Shown: positions 1-8,942 of the stretch, one piece after another
Position numbering within the stretch: the first letter of the stretch is position 1
How the letters are laid out: each line of letters opens with the position of its first letter
Assembly: GCA_021738725.1 (NCBI GenBank)
Contig: JAIPBE010000009.1
Coordinates: 35,731 to 99,730 of the forward strand
Direction: 5' to 3'
Source: Saprospiraceae bacterium
GTDB taxonomy: Bacteria > Bacteroidota > Bacteroidia > Chitinophagales > Saprospiraceae
DNA: 64,000 nt
Translations under genes and position numbers: made by a program
Notes under the pieces: model-generated
The model's input: the letters and a program-made list of their open reading frames with translations, nothing else
What the model was told of the DNA's origin: nothing
Databases searched by the model: none

Positions 1-530
1 TTCTTCATTTCCCATTCCTTATTCCTGATTCATTTCCCACCGTCTCGAAGTCTCTCCTCAACTCCTCCACTCCTTCACTCCTGGTCCTCCGTCTTCGATT
101 CCAGTAGAAACTTATTGCGCCCCTTCAGGGCTCTGATGTCTGGTTTATCCTTTTCGTTGGGCCCTGCCCAACGCTGAGGTATTCCGCCCCTTCAGGGCTT
201 GCTGCCTGGTATCTGGTCGAACCACAGGTTCCTCCCGTAACGACGGGCAAGCATTCCTGATTCCTGCGTTCCTGGTTCCTGATTCCCTTCACCAGTCCCA
301 AAGTCTCACTGTCTCAAAGTCCCACAGTCCCAAAGACCCTCCTCTCAAAACCTCATAACCTCCCAACTCACAACCTCACTTTGGCACTTCTCTTGCAACT
401 TGAAAAGTGAATCCCGGTTATACTTTCCAGGAAGAATCCTCGTTTCATGCAATGTGTCCCGCTTGTTTCAACAGGACAAGCTAGATTTGCACAATCTGCC
501 GGATACCGGCAATGGTTAATGTCTGCTAAG
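1..530. repeat. Gene-free edge with heptamer repeats and two REP-like hairpins
   Basis: No convincing gene is present before porD. Positions 1-60 and 240-300 carry runs of the heptamer family ATTCCTG/ATTCCTC/GTTCCTG. This is the reverse complement of the CAGGAAT/GAGGAAT arrays near 19.8-20.7 kb. Two REP-like inverted repeats with the core GCCCCTTCAGGGC lie at 117-132 and 184-199. They match, in inverse orientation, the AGCCCTGAAGGGGC elements at 54111, 55175 and 55240. Confidence 0.6.
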
Positions 531-1436
531 ATGAAGCATGTATTGCGCACCCTCTTTTTTCTGATGATCGCCCTGTCTTCCCTCTCCGCTCAAGAGCTGA
601 AGGTGGATATCATCGTGAATACCCCCCGTCTCCAGAGCGTCGATCCGCAAGTCTTTCAAACCTTGCGCACGGCCATCCAGGAGTTTATGAACAACCAGCC
701 GTTCACCGAAGATGTCTTCGAGATCGATGAACGGATCGAGGTGACCATCCAGTTGACCATCAAGGATGAGTACAGCCTCAACTCCTTTGGTGCCGACATG
801 TCCATCCAGGCAGTTCGCCCGGTCTATGGCAGCAACTACAAATCCTCCATCCTGATGCACGTGGACAAGGATGTGACCTTTACATACGATCAGTATCAGC
901 CTATCGTCTTCAGTCGCAATGCGTTTGTGGATAATCTGTCCTCCATCCTGTCATTCTATGCCTATTACATTCTGGGACTGGACTATGATACCTATTCAAA
1001 AATGGGTGGGGAACCCTATTTCCAGGCGGCACAGGAGATCATCAATATGATCCCTTCCTCGGTGACGAACGGCAATAAAGGCTGGAAGCCAACCGATGGC
1101 ACCCGCAACCGCTACTGGATGGTGGAGAATGCACTCAACCCCACCTTCAAAGCCATGCGCGAAGCATCCTATACCTATCACCTCAAAGGATTGGATGAAA
1201 TGCACCGCGACCCGAACAAGGGGAAGATCAACATGTTGAAAGCGATCGACGCCATCGCCACCATCGCCAAGATCAACCGCAACAGCATGGCCATTCAGCT
1301 GTTTGCCAATGCCAAGAATCAGGAAGTAGTCGAGGTCTTTAAGGAAGCAGATATGGACATGAAACGCCAGATAAAGGACCTCATGGGTCTGATCGACCCG
1401 GCCAACGCATCCCGCTACAACCAGATCGGGCTGTAA
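531..1436 (+). CDS. porD: Type IX secretion protein PorD (DUF4835 family)
   Basis: Protein of 301 residues starting at the ATG at 531. This start puts a clean signal peptide (hydrophobic residues about 7-20, cleavage after SLSA) at the N terminus. An earlier in-frame ATG at 519 adds four residues, and the ATG at 447 adds a non-hydrophobic leader that fits the family poorly. The rest matches the DUF4835 family, whose P. gingivalis member is PorD, a periplasmic/outer-membrane-associated protein needed for type IX secretion. Recognition is by overall sequence (conserved NxFVDNLSSILSFYAYYILG region and a C-terminal helical end), with no catalytic motif. It lies near porX, although the genes are not in one operon. 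Confidence 0.85.
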   Translation: MKHVLRTLFFLMIALSSLSAQELKVDIIVNTPRLQSVDPQVFQTLRTAIQEFMNNQPFTEDVFEIDERIEVTIQLTIKDEYSLNSFGADMSIQAVRPVYGSNYKSSILMHVDKDVTFTYDQYQPIVFSRNAFVDNLSSILSFYAYYILGLDYDTYSKMGGEPYFQAAQEIINMIPSSVTNGNKGWKPTDGTRNRYWMVENALNPTFKAMREASYTYHLKGLDEMHRDPNKGKINMLKAIDAIATIAKINRNSMAIQLFANAKNQEVVEVFKEADMDMKRQIKDLMGLIDPANASRYNQIGL

Positions 1437-1563
1437 ACCACATGTCCCCCGCTGGCGGGGGTGGATGTTGACCTGGCCGAAGGCCATGTCAACAGACGGG
1501 GGTGGAAAAACGTGCTTCCAAACCCAGGGAACAGCTAAATCTGCCTAAGGTCAAGAAACCGGA

Positions 1564-1623
1564 TCAGCTCCGTGGATAGATCAAAAAATGCTTTTCCGTA
1601 ATTCTTTCCCGAATGGGTGAATC
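1564..1623 (-). pseudogene. Relic 1 of HD-domain gene 3' end
   Basis: Read on the minus strand, these 60 bases encode the same last 19 residues and stop as the live HD gene (ending LIYPRS). They differ from it at ten codons, all synonymous. No start or upstream part of the gene is attached, so this is a fragment. It is identical to relic 2. Confidence 0.85.
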
Positions 1624-1745
1624 ATGTCCCCCGCTGGCGGGGGTGGATGTTAGCCTGGCCGAAGGCCGGGCAAACAGACGGGGGTGGAAGAACGTGCTTC
1701 CAAACCCAGGGATTAGCAACACCTGCCTAAGGTCAAGAAACCGGA

Positions 1746-1805
1746 TCAGCTCCGTGGATAGATCAAAAAATGCTTTTCCGTAATTCTTTCCCGAATGGGT
1801 GAATC
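1746..1805 (-). pseudogene. Relic 2 of HD-domain gene 3' end
   Basis: Second 60-base fragment of the HD gene 3' end, identical in sequence to relic 1 and again differing from the live gene only at synonymous sites. It is followed on the plus strand by the third noncoding flank at 1805. Confidence 0.85.
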
Positions 1806-1928
1806 ATGTCCCCCCGCTGGCGGGAGTGGATGTTAGCCTGGCCGAAGGCCGGGCAAACAGACGGGGGTGGAAGAACGTGCTTCCAAACCCAGGGATCAGC
1901 AACACCTGCCTAATGTTCAGAAACCGAA

Positions 1929-3131
1929 TCAGCTCCGCGGATAGATCAGAAAGTGTTTTTCGGTGATCCTCTCCCGGATCGGTGAATCCGTTTCATCCGA
2001 ATACCGGATCAGTTTCCCCGATTTCTTCAGGATCAGGATCTCGTCATTTCCCTCCAGGTACGCTTTGGATTCCTCCTTTCCGGTGATGATGAATGACTCC
2101 CATTCCGGGGTAAGACCACCAAATTTTGTTTCCGCAGCCGCCCGTACCTCCTGGATAAATTCTTCTGAAGGAGGCAGTCGATCCAGGTAAACTTTGAACA
2201 GTTTTCGGTCCAACAAGGCATTGGCCAGAAACTGGAGGAGGAAATCGGGAGAATGCCGCATCTCCTTCAACTCGTGGACGATGTCCGTATCATCCAGCCG
2301 CACAAATTCATGGAGAATGGAACTGACCGGCAGACTTCGATCTGTGGGGAAGTCCAGGATGGCTTTCAAGGTGCGAGAGGTGACCACCCGACTCCCTTCC
2401 CGATGTAAACGCGCCAGGCGCTCCAGCACCAGGATCAGCATCTGTTCGGCAGCCAGGACTGTTTTGTGGAGATACACTTGCCAGTACATCAGTCGTCGGG
2501 CGATCAGAAACTTTTCGATCGAATAGACCCCTTTCTCCTCGACGACCAGCTGGCCGTCGACTACGGAGAGCATTTTCACGATCCGATCATACCCGATGAC
2601 CCCTTCATGGACCCCGGTGAAAAAACTGTCGCGATTGAGGTAATCCATTCGATCCATATCCAGTTGGCCGGAGACCAACTGATGGAGGAAAGGCTTTGTA
2701 TAGGTATCAGCAAAGATGGACAGGGCGAGATCGAGACGACCCTGGAATTGCTCATTCAGCTCGGCCATAATGGCCTGTGACAACTCCTCATGGTGATAGG
2801 GGAGGAGGGTGTGTTCCAGCACATGACTGAAGGGGCCGTGACCGATATCATGCAACAGGATGGCGATCTGCACGGCCTCCGCCTCTTCCGCAGTGATCTC
2901 CACATCTTTGCTGCGAAGGACATCGATGGTAGATTGCATCAGGTGCAGGGAGCCCAGCGCATGCTGGAATCGCGTATGCAAGGCGCCCGGATACACGAAA
3001 TCGGTCATACCCAATTGCCGGATCCGACGAAGGCGTTGGAACCATGGGTGTTCGACCAGATCCATGATGATCCCACGGGGAATGGTAACAAATCCGTAGA
3101 CCGGATCGTTGAAAATTTTGTGTGCGGCCAT
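1929..3131 (-). CDS. HD-domain phosphohydrolase (SAMHD1/dGTPase-like)
   Basis: Protein of 400 residues from the ATG at 3131. The frame stays open for another 49 codons upstream, but family similarity begins at HKIFNDPVYGF and a promoter-like TACCTTTG sits at 3168-3175, so the shorter start is preferred. HD-superfamily metal-binding residues are visible: H52/H56 in LHTRFQHALG, H94-D95 in LLHDIGHGP, and the later QLDMDRMDYLNRDS segment typical of the dNTP triphosphohydrolase/SAMHD1-like group. The likely activity is hydrolysis of nucleotides such as dNTPs; the substrate is not proven by sequence. The final 60 bp are present in two extra copies immediately downstream. It is divergent from porX. 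Confidence 0.85.
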   Translation of the reverse strand: MAAHKIFNDPVYGFVTIPRGIIMDLVEHPWFQRLRRIRQLGMTDFVYPGALHTRFQHALGSLHLMQSTIDVLRSKDVEITAEEAEAVQIAILLHDIGHGPFSHVLEHTLLPYHHEELSQAIMAELNEQFQGRLDLALSIFADTYTKPFLHQLVSGQLDMDRMDYLNRDSFFTGVHEGVIGYDRIVKMLSVVDGQLVVEEKGVYSIEKFLIARRLMYWQVYLHKTVLAAEQMLILVLERLARLHREGSRVVTSRTLKAILDFPTDRSLPVSSILHEFVRLDDTDIVHELKEMRHSPDFLLQFLANALLDRKLFKVYLDRLPPSEEFIQEVRAAAETKFGGLTPEWESFIITGKEESKAYLEGNDEILILKKSGKLIRYSDETDSPIRERITEKHFLIYPRS

Positions 3132-3167
3132 AGTGGCGTACGAAAACGGGTTTTGCGCTCGTTCATG

Positions 3168-3175
3168 CAAAGGTA
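3168..3175 (-). promoter_or_regulatory. Promoter -7 element TACCTTTG for HD gene
   Basis: TACCTTTG on the minus strand matches the Bacteroidota TAnnTTTG element, 37 bases before the chosen ATG at 3131. Confidence 0.5.
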
Positions 3176-3335
3176 AGGCGAATCGTTTAGCCGCCAGTCT
3201 TCCTGAAAAGGAGATCAGTTCGCGAAAATTGACGTACTTAACAACAGGAATCTGAATTACAGATGCGGGCTGGATCAAGCGGGGATGAACGCACCGGCCT
3301 GTTCATCTTTCATTGAACAAGAAGAACACCCACAT

Positions 3336-4889
3336 ATGCCAAAGATCCTCTGGGCTGACGACGAAATCGATATCCTCAAGCCCCAGATCCTCTTCCTTCA
3401 GGAAAAAGGATATGAAGTAATTACCGTTTCAAACGGATATGATGCCATTGAAGAGTGCAGTTTGCAAAAGGACCTGGACATCATTTTTCTGGATGAATCC
3501 ATGCCCGGACTCTCCGGTCTGGAAACCCTCAGTCGGATCAAGGACGCAAATCCCAACATCCCGATCGTGATGATCACCAAGAATGAGGCCGAAACGGTGA
3601 TGGAGGAAGCCATCGGTAGCCGGATATCCGACTACCTGATCAAACCGGTCAATCCGAACCAGATCCTGCTGACCATCAAGAAACTCACCGAGAACAAGCG
3701 CCTGGTCAGCGAGAAGGTCATGACCGGATACCAGCAGGATTTTCGTTCCATTCTCATGGACATCAACATGGCCGAGAATGTGGAAGAATGGGTGGATATC
3801 TACAAGAAGATCATGAACTGGGAAATGAAGATGGATGACTCCCAGAGCCAGGATATGGCAGACATCCTCAATACCCAGAAGACGGAGGCGAACAGCGAGT
3901 TTTCTCGCTTCGTCGATCGCAATTATCACGATTGGATCGCCAACCCCAAGGCAGCCCCGACCATGTCCTGGAATCTCATGCGGGAAAAGGTCTTTCCTCG
4001 CTTGTCCGACGATCGCCCGACCATCTTTATCCTCCTGGACAATCTCCGCTTTGATCAGTGGAAGATCCTGGCGCCCATTATCTCAGAACGATTCCGGATC
4101 ACAGATGAAGAATACTTTTTCAGCATCCTGCCCACCACCACGCAGTACAGCCGGAATGCCATCTTTGGTGGGATGTTGCCATCAGAGATCGAAAAGCATT
4201 ATCCGGATTGGTGGCGGAATGATGCCGAGGAAGGAGGTAAAAACCAGTTTGAAAGTGACCTGCTGGGCAAACAACTCAAGAAGGCCATTCACAAGCCCTT
4301 GAAATGGACCTATCAAAAGGTCACGAACCTCCATGCTGCCCGCCAGTTGCAAGACAGCGCATCCGACTATCTGCAGTATGATTTTACCGCCATCGTCTAC
4401 AATTTTATTGACATGATCTCTCATGCCAGGACAGAGATGGATGTGTTGAAGGAATTGGCCGGCGACGAGACGGCTTATCGCTCCCTGACCAGGAGTTGGT
4501 TTCTTCACTCTCCCCTTTGGGCAGCCATGCAACGCTGGTCGGAGAAAAAGCCACTGCGCATCGTGGTGACCACAGACCACGGTACGATCCGGGTCAAGAC
4601 CCCGACGAAGGTGGTCGGAGATCGCGATACCACCACCAACCTGCGTTATAAAGTTGGGAAGAACATGCAGTATGAGCCGAAGGATGTACTGGAGATCCGC
4701 GATCCGGACAAGGTTGGATTGCCCCGCCCGAATGTGAGCTCTGCATTCATCTTTGCCAAGGATGATCGGTTCTTCCTATACCCGAATAACTACACTTATT
4801 ACTACAATTATTTCAAGAACACCTTCCAGCATGGTGGCATTTCCCTGGAGGAAATGATCTGCCCCTTCATTGTTCTGGAGCCGAAATAA
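3336..4889 (+). CDS. porX: PorX: response regulator with PglZ/alkaline phosphatase domain
   Basis: Protein of 517 residues, start ATG 3336. Residues 1-120 form a receiver domain with acidic pocket D8/D9, phosphoacceptor D53 (FLDESMPG), T81 and K103. The remainder is a PglZ-type alkaline-phosphatase-superfamily domain, with metal-ligand segments around FILLDNLRFDQW, a Thr-rich ILPTTTQYSRNAIFGG nucleophile region and VVTTDHGTI. This architecture and length match PorX, the response regulator that links the PorY kinase to type IX secretion and has phosphodiesterase activity on oligonucleotides in other species. No porY kinase is adjacent; PorX is commonly an orphan. An upstream in-frame ATG at 3285 would add 17 unrelated residues. 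Confidence 0.93.
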   Translation: MPKILWADDEIDILKPQILFLQEKGYEVITVSNGYDAIEECSLQKDLDIIFLDESMPGLSGLETLSRIKDANPNIPIVMITKNEAETVMEEAIGSRISDYLIKPVNPNQILLTIKKLTENKRLVSEKVMTGYQQDFRSILMDINMAENVEEWVDIYKKIMNWEMKMDDSQSQDMADILNTQKTEANSEFSRFVDRNYHDWIANPKAAPTMSWNLMREKVFPRLSDDRPTIFILLDNLRFDQWKILAPIISERFRITDEEYFFSILPTTTQYSRNAIFGGMLPSEIEKHYPDWWRNDAEEGGKNQFESDLLGKQLKKAIHKPLKWTYQKVTNLHAARQLQDSASDYLQYDFTAIVYNFIDMISHARTEMDVLKELAGDETAYRSLTRSWFLHSPLWAAMQRWSEKKPLRIVVTTDHGTIRVKTPTKVVGDRDTTTNLRYKVGKNMQYEPKDVLEIRDPDKVGLPRPNVSSAFIFAKDDRFFLYPNNYTYYYNYFKNTFQHGGISLEEMICPFIVLEPK

Positions 4890-5311
4890 GCCAATGGCAT
4901 CAGGTGACTCGCCTGGGGTATTCGCCTTTCGCTGTTCGCCTTTCACCCTGAGTGCTCGTGGCTTGGGTACGTTGGCGGCTACGCCGCTTTGGGAGACACT
5001 CTGATCGTTTAGGCTCCCTTCTCCTTGTAAAGGAGAAGGGTTGGGGATGAGGTTACCGCAATTCGCCTTTCGCTTGGGTACGTTAGAGGCTGGAGCCGCT
5101 TGGGAAGCGGGTATTCGGTAATGCGTTTATTCGTTAACGGGGTGTTTGGTAAAAGGTCAAGGGTAAAAGACAAAGGGCGGAATGAGCAACGCATTCGACT
5201 GGGATTTTGGTTAATAGCCCGGGGGGTTTTAACCGCCGCAGGAGGTCAACCCCTGAAAACGACCCAAGACGGAGAGGATAGTTCCAGGCGTGTGCCTCCT
5301 ACAGCGGTCCG
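4890..5311. repeat. Intergenic repeat block with perfect 11-bp hairpin
   Basis: No gene supported. A hairpin at 5016-5040 has arms CCCTTCTCCTT / AAGGAGAAGGG and loop GTA, followed by GTTGGGGATGAGG. It resembles a hairpin repeat found in many unrelated genomes (from memory). Positions 5073-5258 are an inverted copy of the repeat at about 56190-56385. The shared parts include GGGGTGTTTGGTAAA and the CCCGGGGGGTTTTAACCGCC segment. Confidence 0.7.
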
Positions 5312-5761
5312 TTATGACCACTTCAACAGATCCATCCAATTCGGATTGTTCCGCACAAACTGCTCGATCCGTTTGCGGGAGGGGACAAACCAGATACGCC
5401 GACCCAATTTTCCTTTCAAGACCAATTCCACCCGACCCAGATAGAACAATCCATAATGCCGGATGGTGATCTGTTCCATGGCTGCCAGAGGGTACTTATA
5501 CGTCTTGAAATAATTGGAGACAAACAAATGTCCCGGATCTGCATCGATACGATGCAACCGCCAGAATGAGATACGGATCAGGATCAATCCCACCACCAGA
5601 AACAGGGTGGTGACTGCGCGATAGATGGTCGAATGAAAGGGCCCGACAAAATCTTCGGAGGTCATCCACCCGACAATGGTAAAGGACCCGAAAAATACCG
5701 TCCAGATCGTCGGAATGAACAATCGCAGGATCAGAGTGGCAGAGGAGGAGAGTTGGTACAT
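5312..5761 (-). CDS. Small two-helix membrane protein of unknown function
   Basis: Protein of 149 residues, start ATG 5761, seven bases after the tatC stop, so the two are probably co-transcribed. Two hydrophobic segments near residues 10-33 and 45-62 are followed by a roughly 80-residue soluble part rich in beta-prone and basic residues (SNYFKTYKYPLAAMEQITI, then GRRIWFVPSRKR). The layout resembles small bacterial PH-like membrane proteins, but I do not recognise a family and assign no function. Confidence 0.65.
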   Translation of the reverse strand: MYQLSSSATLILRLFIPTIWTVFFGSFTIVGWMTSEDFVGPFHSTIYRAVTTLFLVVGLILIRISFWRLHRIDADPGHLFVSNYFKTYKYPLAAMEQITIRHYGLFYLGRVELVLKGKLGRRIWFVPSRKRIEQFVRNNPNWMDLLKWS

Positions 5762-5768
5762 GTAATGA

Positions 5769-6605
5769 CTACGATTTTGACTCCTCACCACCTTCTTCCC
5801 ATTCCTCCTCCCGCTGCCGGGCCACACGCGCAGAGATCAGAATACTGACTTCATACAAGGCTAACAAAGGCAAAGAAAGGATCACTTGTGAAGTGACATC
5901 AGGCGGCGTGATGATCGCTGCCACAATCACAATAACGACTAAAGCATGTCGTCGATAGGTCCGAAGAAAAGAAGGATACAGGATACCGATCTTGGAAAGG
6001 AACCAGGCAACGACGGGTAATTCAAATACAAGACCAACAGGAAGGGTGAGCATGGTCAGGTAATCCACATAGGATTCCAGACTGGGGGTCGTGGCCACGT
6101 TACCCACATTGTATGATCCCAGGAACGTGATGGCAAATGGCGCGATAAAATAGTATCCGAAAAGCACACCTGTCGTAAAGAGCATTGAACAAATCAAAAC
6201 CATGCCTCGAGCGGCTTTCTGTTCCTGAGGATACAAACCCGGCCGGATAAAACGCCAGAACTCATAGAACACATAGGGAAATGCGCCCAGGAAACCGATC
6301 CAGAAGGAACTCTTCAGGTGGATCATAAACTGCTCTCCCAGATCCCGGGTCAGGATCTGAAAATCCGGGGGCTGCATGCACAAAGACTCGGACAACCAGC
6401 ACATGAACCGATAGGTCGGGAACTGAGGAGACCGTGGACCAAAGATCACCGTATCGAAGATAAAGTCCTTATTCAGAAAAGCGACCACACCAACGACAAC
6501 GATCGCTACCAGAGACCGAAGGATATGCATCCGTAAATGATCCAGGTGGTCCAGGAAGGACATCTCCGTGTGACCGGTGGGCTCTTTGGTTTCTTCTTCA
6601 GCCAT
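5769..6605 (-). CDS. tatC: Sec-independent protein translocase TatC
   Basis: Protein of 278 residues from the ATG at 6605. The conserved N-terminal SFLDHLDHLR motif, the PxFxxxFWRFIRPGLYPQEQ loop and six hydrophobic segments identify TatC, the membrane receptor that binds twin-arginine signal peptides with TatA/TatB. The C-terminal tail is acidic (EEEWEEGGEE). An upstream ATG at 6650 adds 15 residues outside the family alignment. TATTTTTG at 6612-6619 would put the transcript start almost at the ATG. No tatA is in the window. Confidence 0.95.
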   Translation of the reverse strand: MAEEETKEPTGHTEMSFLDHLDHLRMHILRSLVAIVVVGVVAFLNKDFIFDTVIFGPRSPQFPTYRFMCWLSESLCMQPPDFQILTRDLGEQFMIHLKSSFWIGFLGAFPYVFYEFWRFIRPGLYPQEQKAARGMVLICSMLFTTGVLFGYYFIAPFAITFLGSYNVGNVATTPSLESYVDYLTMLTLPVGLVFELPVVAWFLSKIGILYPSFLRTYRRHALVVIVIVAAIITPPDVTSQVILSLPLLALYEVSILISARVARQREEEWEEGGEESKS

Positions 6606-6611
6606 CGGAGG

Positions 6612-6619
6612 CAAAAATA
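6612..6619 (-). promoter_or_regulatory. Promoter -7 element TATTTTTG for tatC
   Basis: Minus-strand TATTTTTG ends six bases before the tatC ATG, implying a very short or absent leader if used. Confidence 0.4.
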
Positions 6620-6897
6620 GTGAAAGGTTTGTTCGTTCTCTCGCATTCATAGCAACAGAAGATTCGCTACCCCCTTTTATCTGGTATTCTGATGAAACAG
6701 GTCTGTATGAATGTTTCTGCCCGTTGTCATGAGTCAGATGAGAGCGGCTGAATGGCTATACGCCTCAACAAATGACCACAACCATCTCGCATCATGCCTG
6801 CTTTTAGTGGAATGGTAGAACTGATAGACCGTTTTGAATTTGATATTTATTTGTTGTTTGGCTATTGTGATTTGTTATTTCTCTGCCTGAGTTCTCC

Positions 6898-6905
6898 TAT
6901 TTTTG
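6898..6905 (+). promoter_or_regulatory. Promoter with TTTG and TATTTTTG elements
   Basis: TATTTTTG at 6898-6905 has an upstream TTTG at 6871-6874, spaced 23 bases. This fits the Bacteroidota -33/-7 promoter pattern and lies about 35 bases before the ATG at 6941. Confidence 0.55.
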
Positions 6906-6940
6906 GCCCTTCAAATTTTTACCCGCTCAATCTTGACAAA

Positions 6941-8077
6941 ATGATCAGAATCGTTCTTTCCCTCCTCACCTGTTTCTTCTTCACCGGGTCTCTCATGGCC
7001 CAGAGCCTTTTCCTGGTGGATAACCTGTATTTGAAATTTCAAGAGCATGATATGCAGACGGGAATGGTCACCGATCACCGCGACCTGAGTGGCGGGCTTC
7101 CGTATGATGTCTACGATTGTATTTCCTACCATCCAGTAGATAAGGTGTTCTATGTGGCCTACGACAAGTATCTGGCGACTGATCGGATCATGCGCTACAA
7201 TCCATCCTCCAAGATCTATACACCCGTCATTACCACCGGCCTCGAAAAGGTCGTCGACATGGATTTTGACCTGGGAGCGGGAAAGATCTACTTCCTGGAC
7301 AAGGACACCAAACTGATCCAGCGCGCCAATCTGGATGGATCCAATATCGAACAGGTCGGTCCCGGCCAGTCCTTTCTCACCGGATGGACACCGGTGCTGG
7401 CGGTGGATGAAACCCATGGCCTTCTCTTTTATACCATAGGCGGCGGGCAGATCAACTTTACCGATCTGGATACATGGTCTCCTGCGGAAATGCCGTCTTC
7501 GGTCTATGTTGCTGGCGGACGCGTCGGGGATATCGCCATTGATGAGACCAACACCTGGATCTACTGGACCTATAACCTGAGCCAGGAACCTTCTTCTGTC
7601 AACAGGACCAATCTGGAAACCTTTGTGACCGAAACCCTGCATAGCAATATGGAGCCGCATAATTACCTTTCCCTGTACAACGGGCGTGTTTACTGGTCTA
7701 CGACTGGTTCCGTGATCCATTCGACGACCTTGACAGGTACCGACCTGAAAATGGAGTATGATGTGCCTTCCGGCACCTTTGCTGCTGACTTTGTGGTGAT
7801 GGCGGGATCCACTACTTCCATCGATCCTACCTATGTCGCAGAGAAGCTGGAGCTGTTCCCCAACCCGGCGGTCTCTACGACGACTCTCTCCTTCGGTGAG
7901 TCGGTCATGTCGGACATCCAGATCCTGGATGCCAGCGGTAAGATTGTGCAGACCCGCAAAGGACCATTTACCGGTCAGATGGAATTGTCCCTTTCCGACC
8001 TGATGCCCGGACAATATATCGTGCAGGCCAGACGCACATCGGGCGGTTGGGTGACAGCTTCCTTTGCGAAGCTCTAA
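6941..8077 (+). CDS. Exported beta-propeller protein with type IX type A sorting domain
   Basis: Protein of 378 residues. The ATG at 6941 gives an ideal signal peptide ending at SLMAQ; the longer frame from 6794 would bury it. Residues about 25-290 contain repeated segments like those of YWTD/LDL-receptor-type propellers (GAGKIYFLDKDTKLIQRANL, NTWIYWTYN, NGRVYWSTTG). The last about 75 residues (LELFPNPAVSTTTLSFG to the end) are a Por secretion type A sorting domain, so the protein should be exported by the type IX system and cut or attached at the surface. The ligand is unknown. It is followed at 60 bp by another exported protein gene. Confidence 0.85.
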   Translation: MIRIVLSLLTCFFFTGSLMAQSLFLVDNLYLKFQEHDMQTGMVTDHRDLSGGLPYDVYDCISYHPVDKVFYVAYDKYLATDRIMRYNPSSKIYTPVITTGLEKVVDMDFDLGAGKIYFLDKDTKLIQRANLDGSNIEQVGPGQSFLTGWTPVLAVDETHGLLFYTIGGGQINFTDLDTWSPAEMPSSVYVAGGRVGDIAIDETNTWIYWTYNLSQEPSSVNRTNLETFVTETLHSNMEPHNYLSLYNGRVYWSTTGSVIHSTTLTGTDLKMEYDVPSGTFAADFVVMAGSTTSIDPTYVAEKLELFPNPAVSTTTLSFGESVMSDIQILDASGKIVQTRKGPFTGQMELSLSDLMPGQYIVQARRTSGGWVTASFAKL

Positions 8078-8136
8078 GTAGACGATCCTGGGAGTACGCG
8101 CTTGTGAGTTCCCCCGATTTTGTGCATCTTGGAGGA

Positions 8137-8901
8137 ATGATACGACGCATATGGCTGCTGATCTTTTGGTGTGCAAGCACGGGGATATTTGCCCAGATGC
8201 CCGCGGGGGCGCTCGTCGCCTTTTACTCTTTTAACGGGTGTGATCGTTCCGATCACACAGGGCTCAATGAAGATATCCGAATGCTGGGAGGCGTCGGCTG
8301 CTGGTGCGGGATCGATCAGGATGGACTGCTGTTTTCCGGGAGCACGGACTATGCGCTCCTGGATGGACCCCTGAGCCGTTATTTCAGCACCTCTGACCTC
8401 ACGGTCAGCTTTTATCTGCGGGTATGGCCGGATCAATTGTTCAGACAGGTTATCTTTTCAACCTATGAACCCGACCGTTCACCGGCCGGATGGGAAGCCA
8501 TCTATGATCCGGTAGACGGGGTCGTGACATTTCATCTGATGCAGGATTCCATCCGCAGGATGATTCCCCTGGAGGTCCCTCTGGATACGGGCAAGTGGCA
8601 TCATTTGACCCTCGTTCGGGATGGGGCCATCACCAAAGGTTACCATAATGGCAGATTGATCCATCAGGTAAGGCGGTGCCGCAATGTAGACATCAGTAAC
8701 ACCTCACCCCTGTATATTGCGCGTCCGGCAGGTCGGGCGGGACCATTGCGGTTTCCACTGAAGGGTATGGTCGATGAACTACGTGTGTACAGTATTCCCC
8801 TTTCAGATGATGAAGTACTGGACCTCTACAACCGGCATCCGGTGGAAGAAGCCCAATGGGATTGTTATTCTGCCGAAAGGCCGCCGGGCCGCTCCGAATG
8901 A
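8137..8901 (+). CDS. Exported LamG-domain protein
   Basis: Protein of 254 residues from the ATG at 8137 (preceded by GGAGG), with a signal peptide ending at GIFAQ. The body is a concanavalin A-like LamG domain: VAFYSFNGCDRSDHTG near the start, then KWHHLTLVRDGAITKGYHNG and a closing DELRVYSIPLSDDEVLDLY. Such domains bind sugars or proteins outside the cell. No type IX C-terminal sorting domain is visible; the protein ends soon after the LamG fold. It is probably a companion of the longer LamG protein at 9309. Confidence 0.8.
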   Translation: MIRRIWLLIFWCASTGIFAQMPAGALVAFYSFNGCDRSDHTGLNEDIRMLGGVGCWCGIDQDGLLFSGSTDYALLDGPLSRYFSTSDLTVSFYLRVWPDQLFRQVIFSTYEPDRSPAGWEAIYDPVDGVVTFHLMQDSIRRMIPLEVPLDTGKWHHLTLVRDGAITKGYHNGRLIHQVRRCRNVDISNTSPLYIARPAGRAGPLRFPLKGMVDELRVYSIPLSDDEVLDLYNRHPVEEAQWDCYSAERPPGRSE

Positions 8902-8914
8902 TCCACAGGGATCG

Positions 8915-8922
8915 TACCTTTG
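8915..8922 (+). promoter_or_regulatory. Promoter -7 element TACCTTTG for ybaB-like gene
   Basis: TACCTTTG lies 20 bases before the ATG at 8943 and just after the previous stop, so the YbaB-type gene probably has its own promoter. Confidence 0.45.
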
Positions 8923-8942
8923 CGGCGCAAAGCAATTCCCCC

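Larger units (their letters stand above)
1437..1928. repeat. 182-bp tandem repeat array carrying HD-gene 3' ends
   Basis: Three head-to-tail units with a period of 182 bp begin at the CATGTCCCCC motifs at 1441, 1623 and 1805. Each unit has about 122 bp of noncoding flank followed by 60 bp corresponding to the last 19 codons and stop of the HD-domain gene. The third unit runs into the live gene. The noncoding flanks contain small hairpins (CCCCCGC/GCGGGGG and TGGCC-GAA-GGCCA). Flanks 2 and 3 differ at only a few positions. Confidence 0.9.
6606..6940. other. Divergent intergenic region tatC / exported propeller protein
   Basis: Apart from the two promoter-like elements listed separately, nothing recognisable is seen. 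The right half is AT-rich, as expected for a promoter region. Confidence 0.5.

Noticed and set aside
447..530. Longer PorD start
   Set aside because: It would place 28 hydrophilic residues before the signal peptide.
5100..5444. Possible 114-residue plus-strand gene
   Set aside because: Made of interspersed repeat sequence and antisense to the small membrane protein gene.
6911..8176. Long minus-strand open frame of 421 codons
   Set aside because: Antisense to the exported propeller protein, which has a signal peptide and a sorting domain; composition is atypical (His/Gly/Arg-rich).
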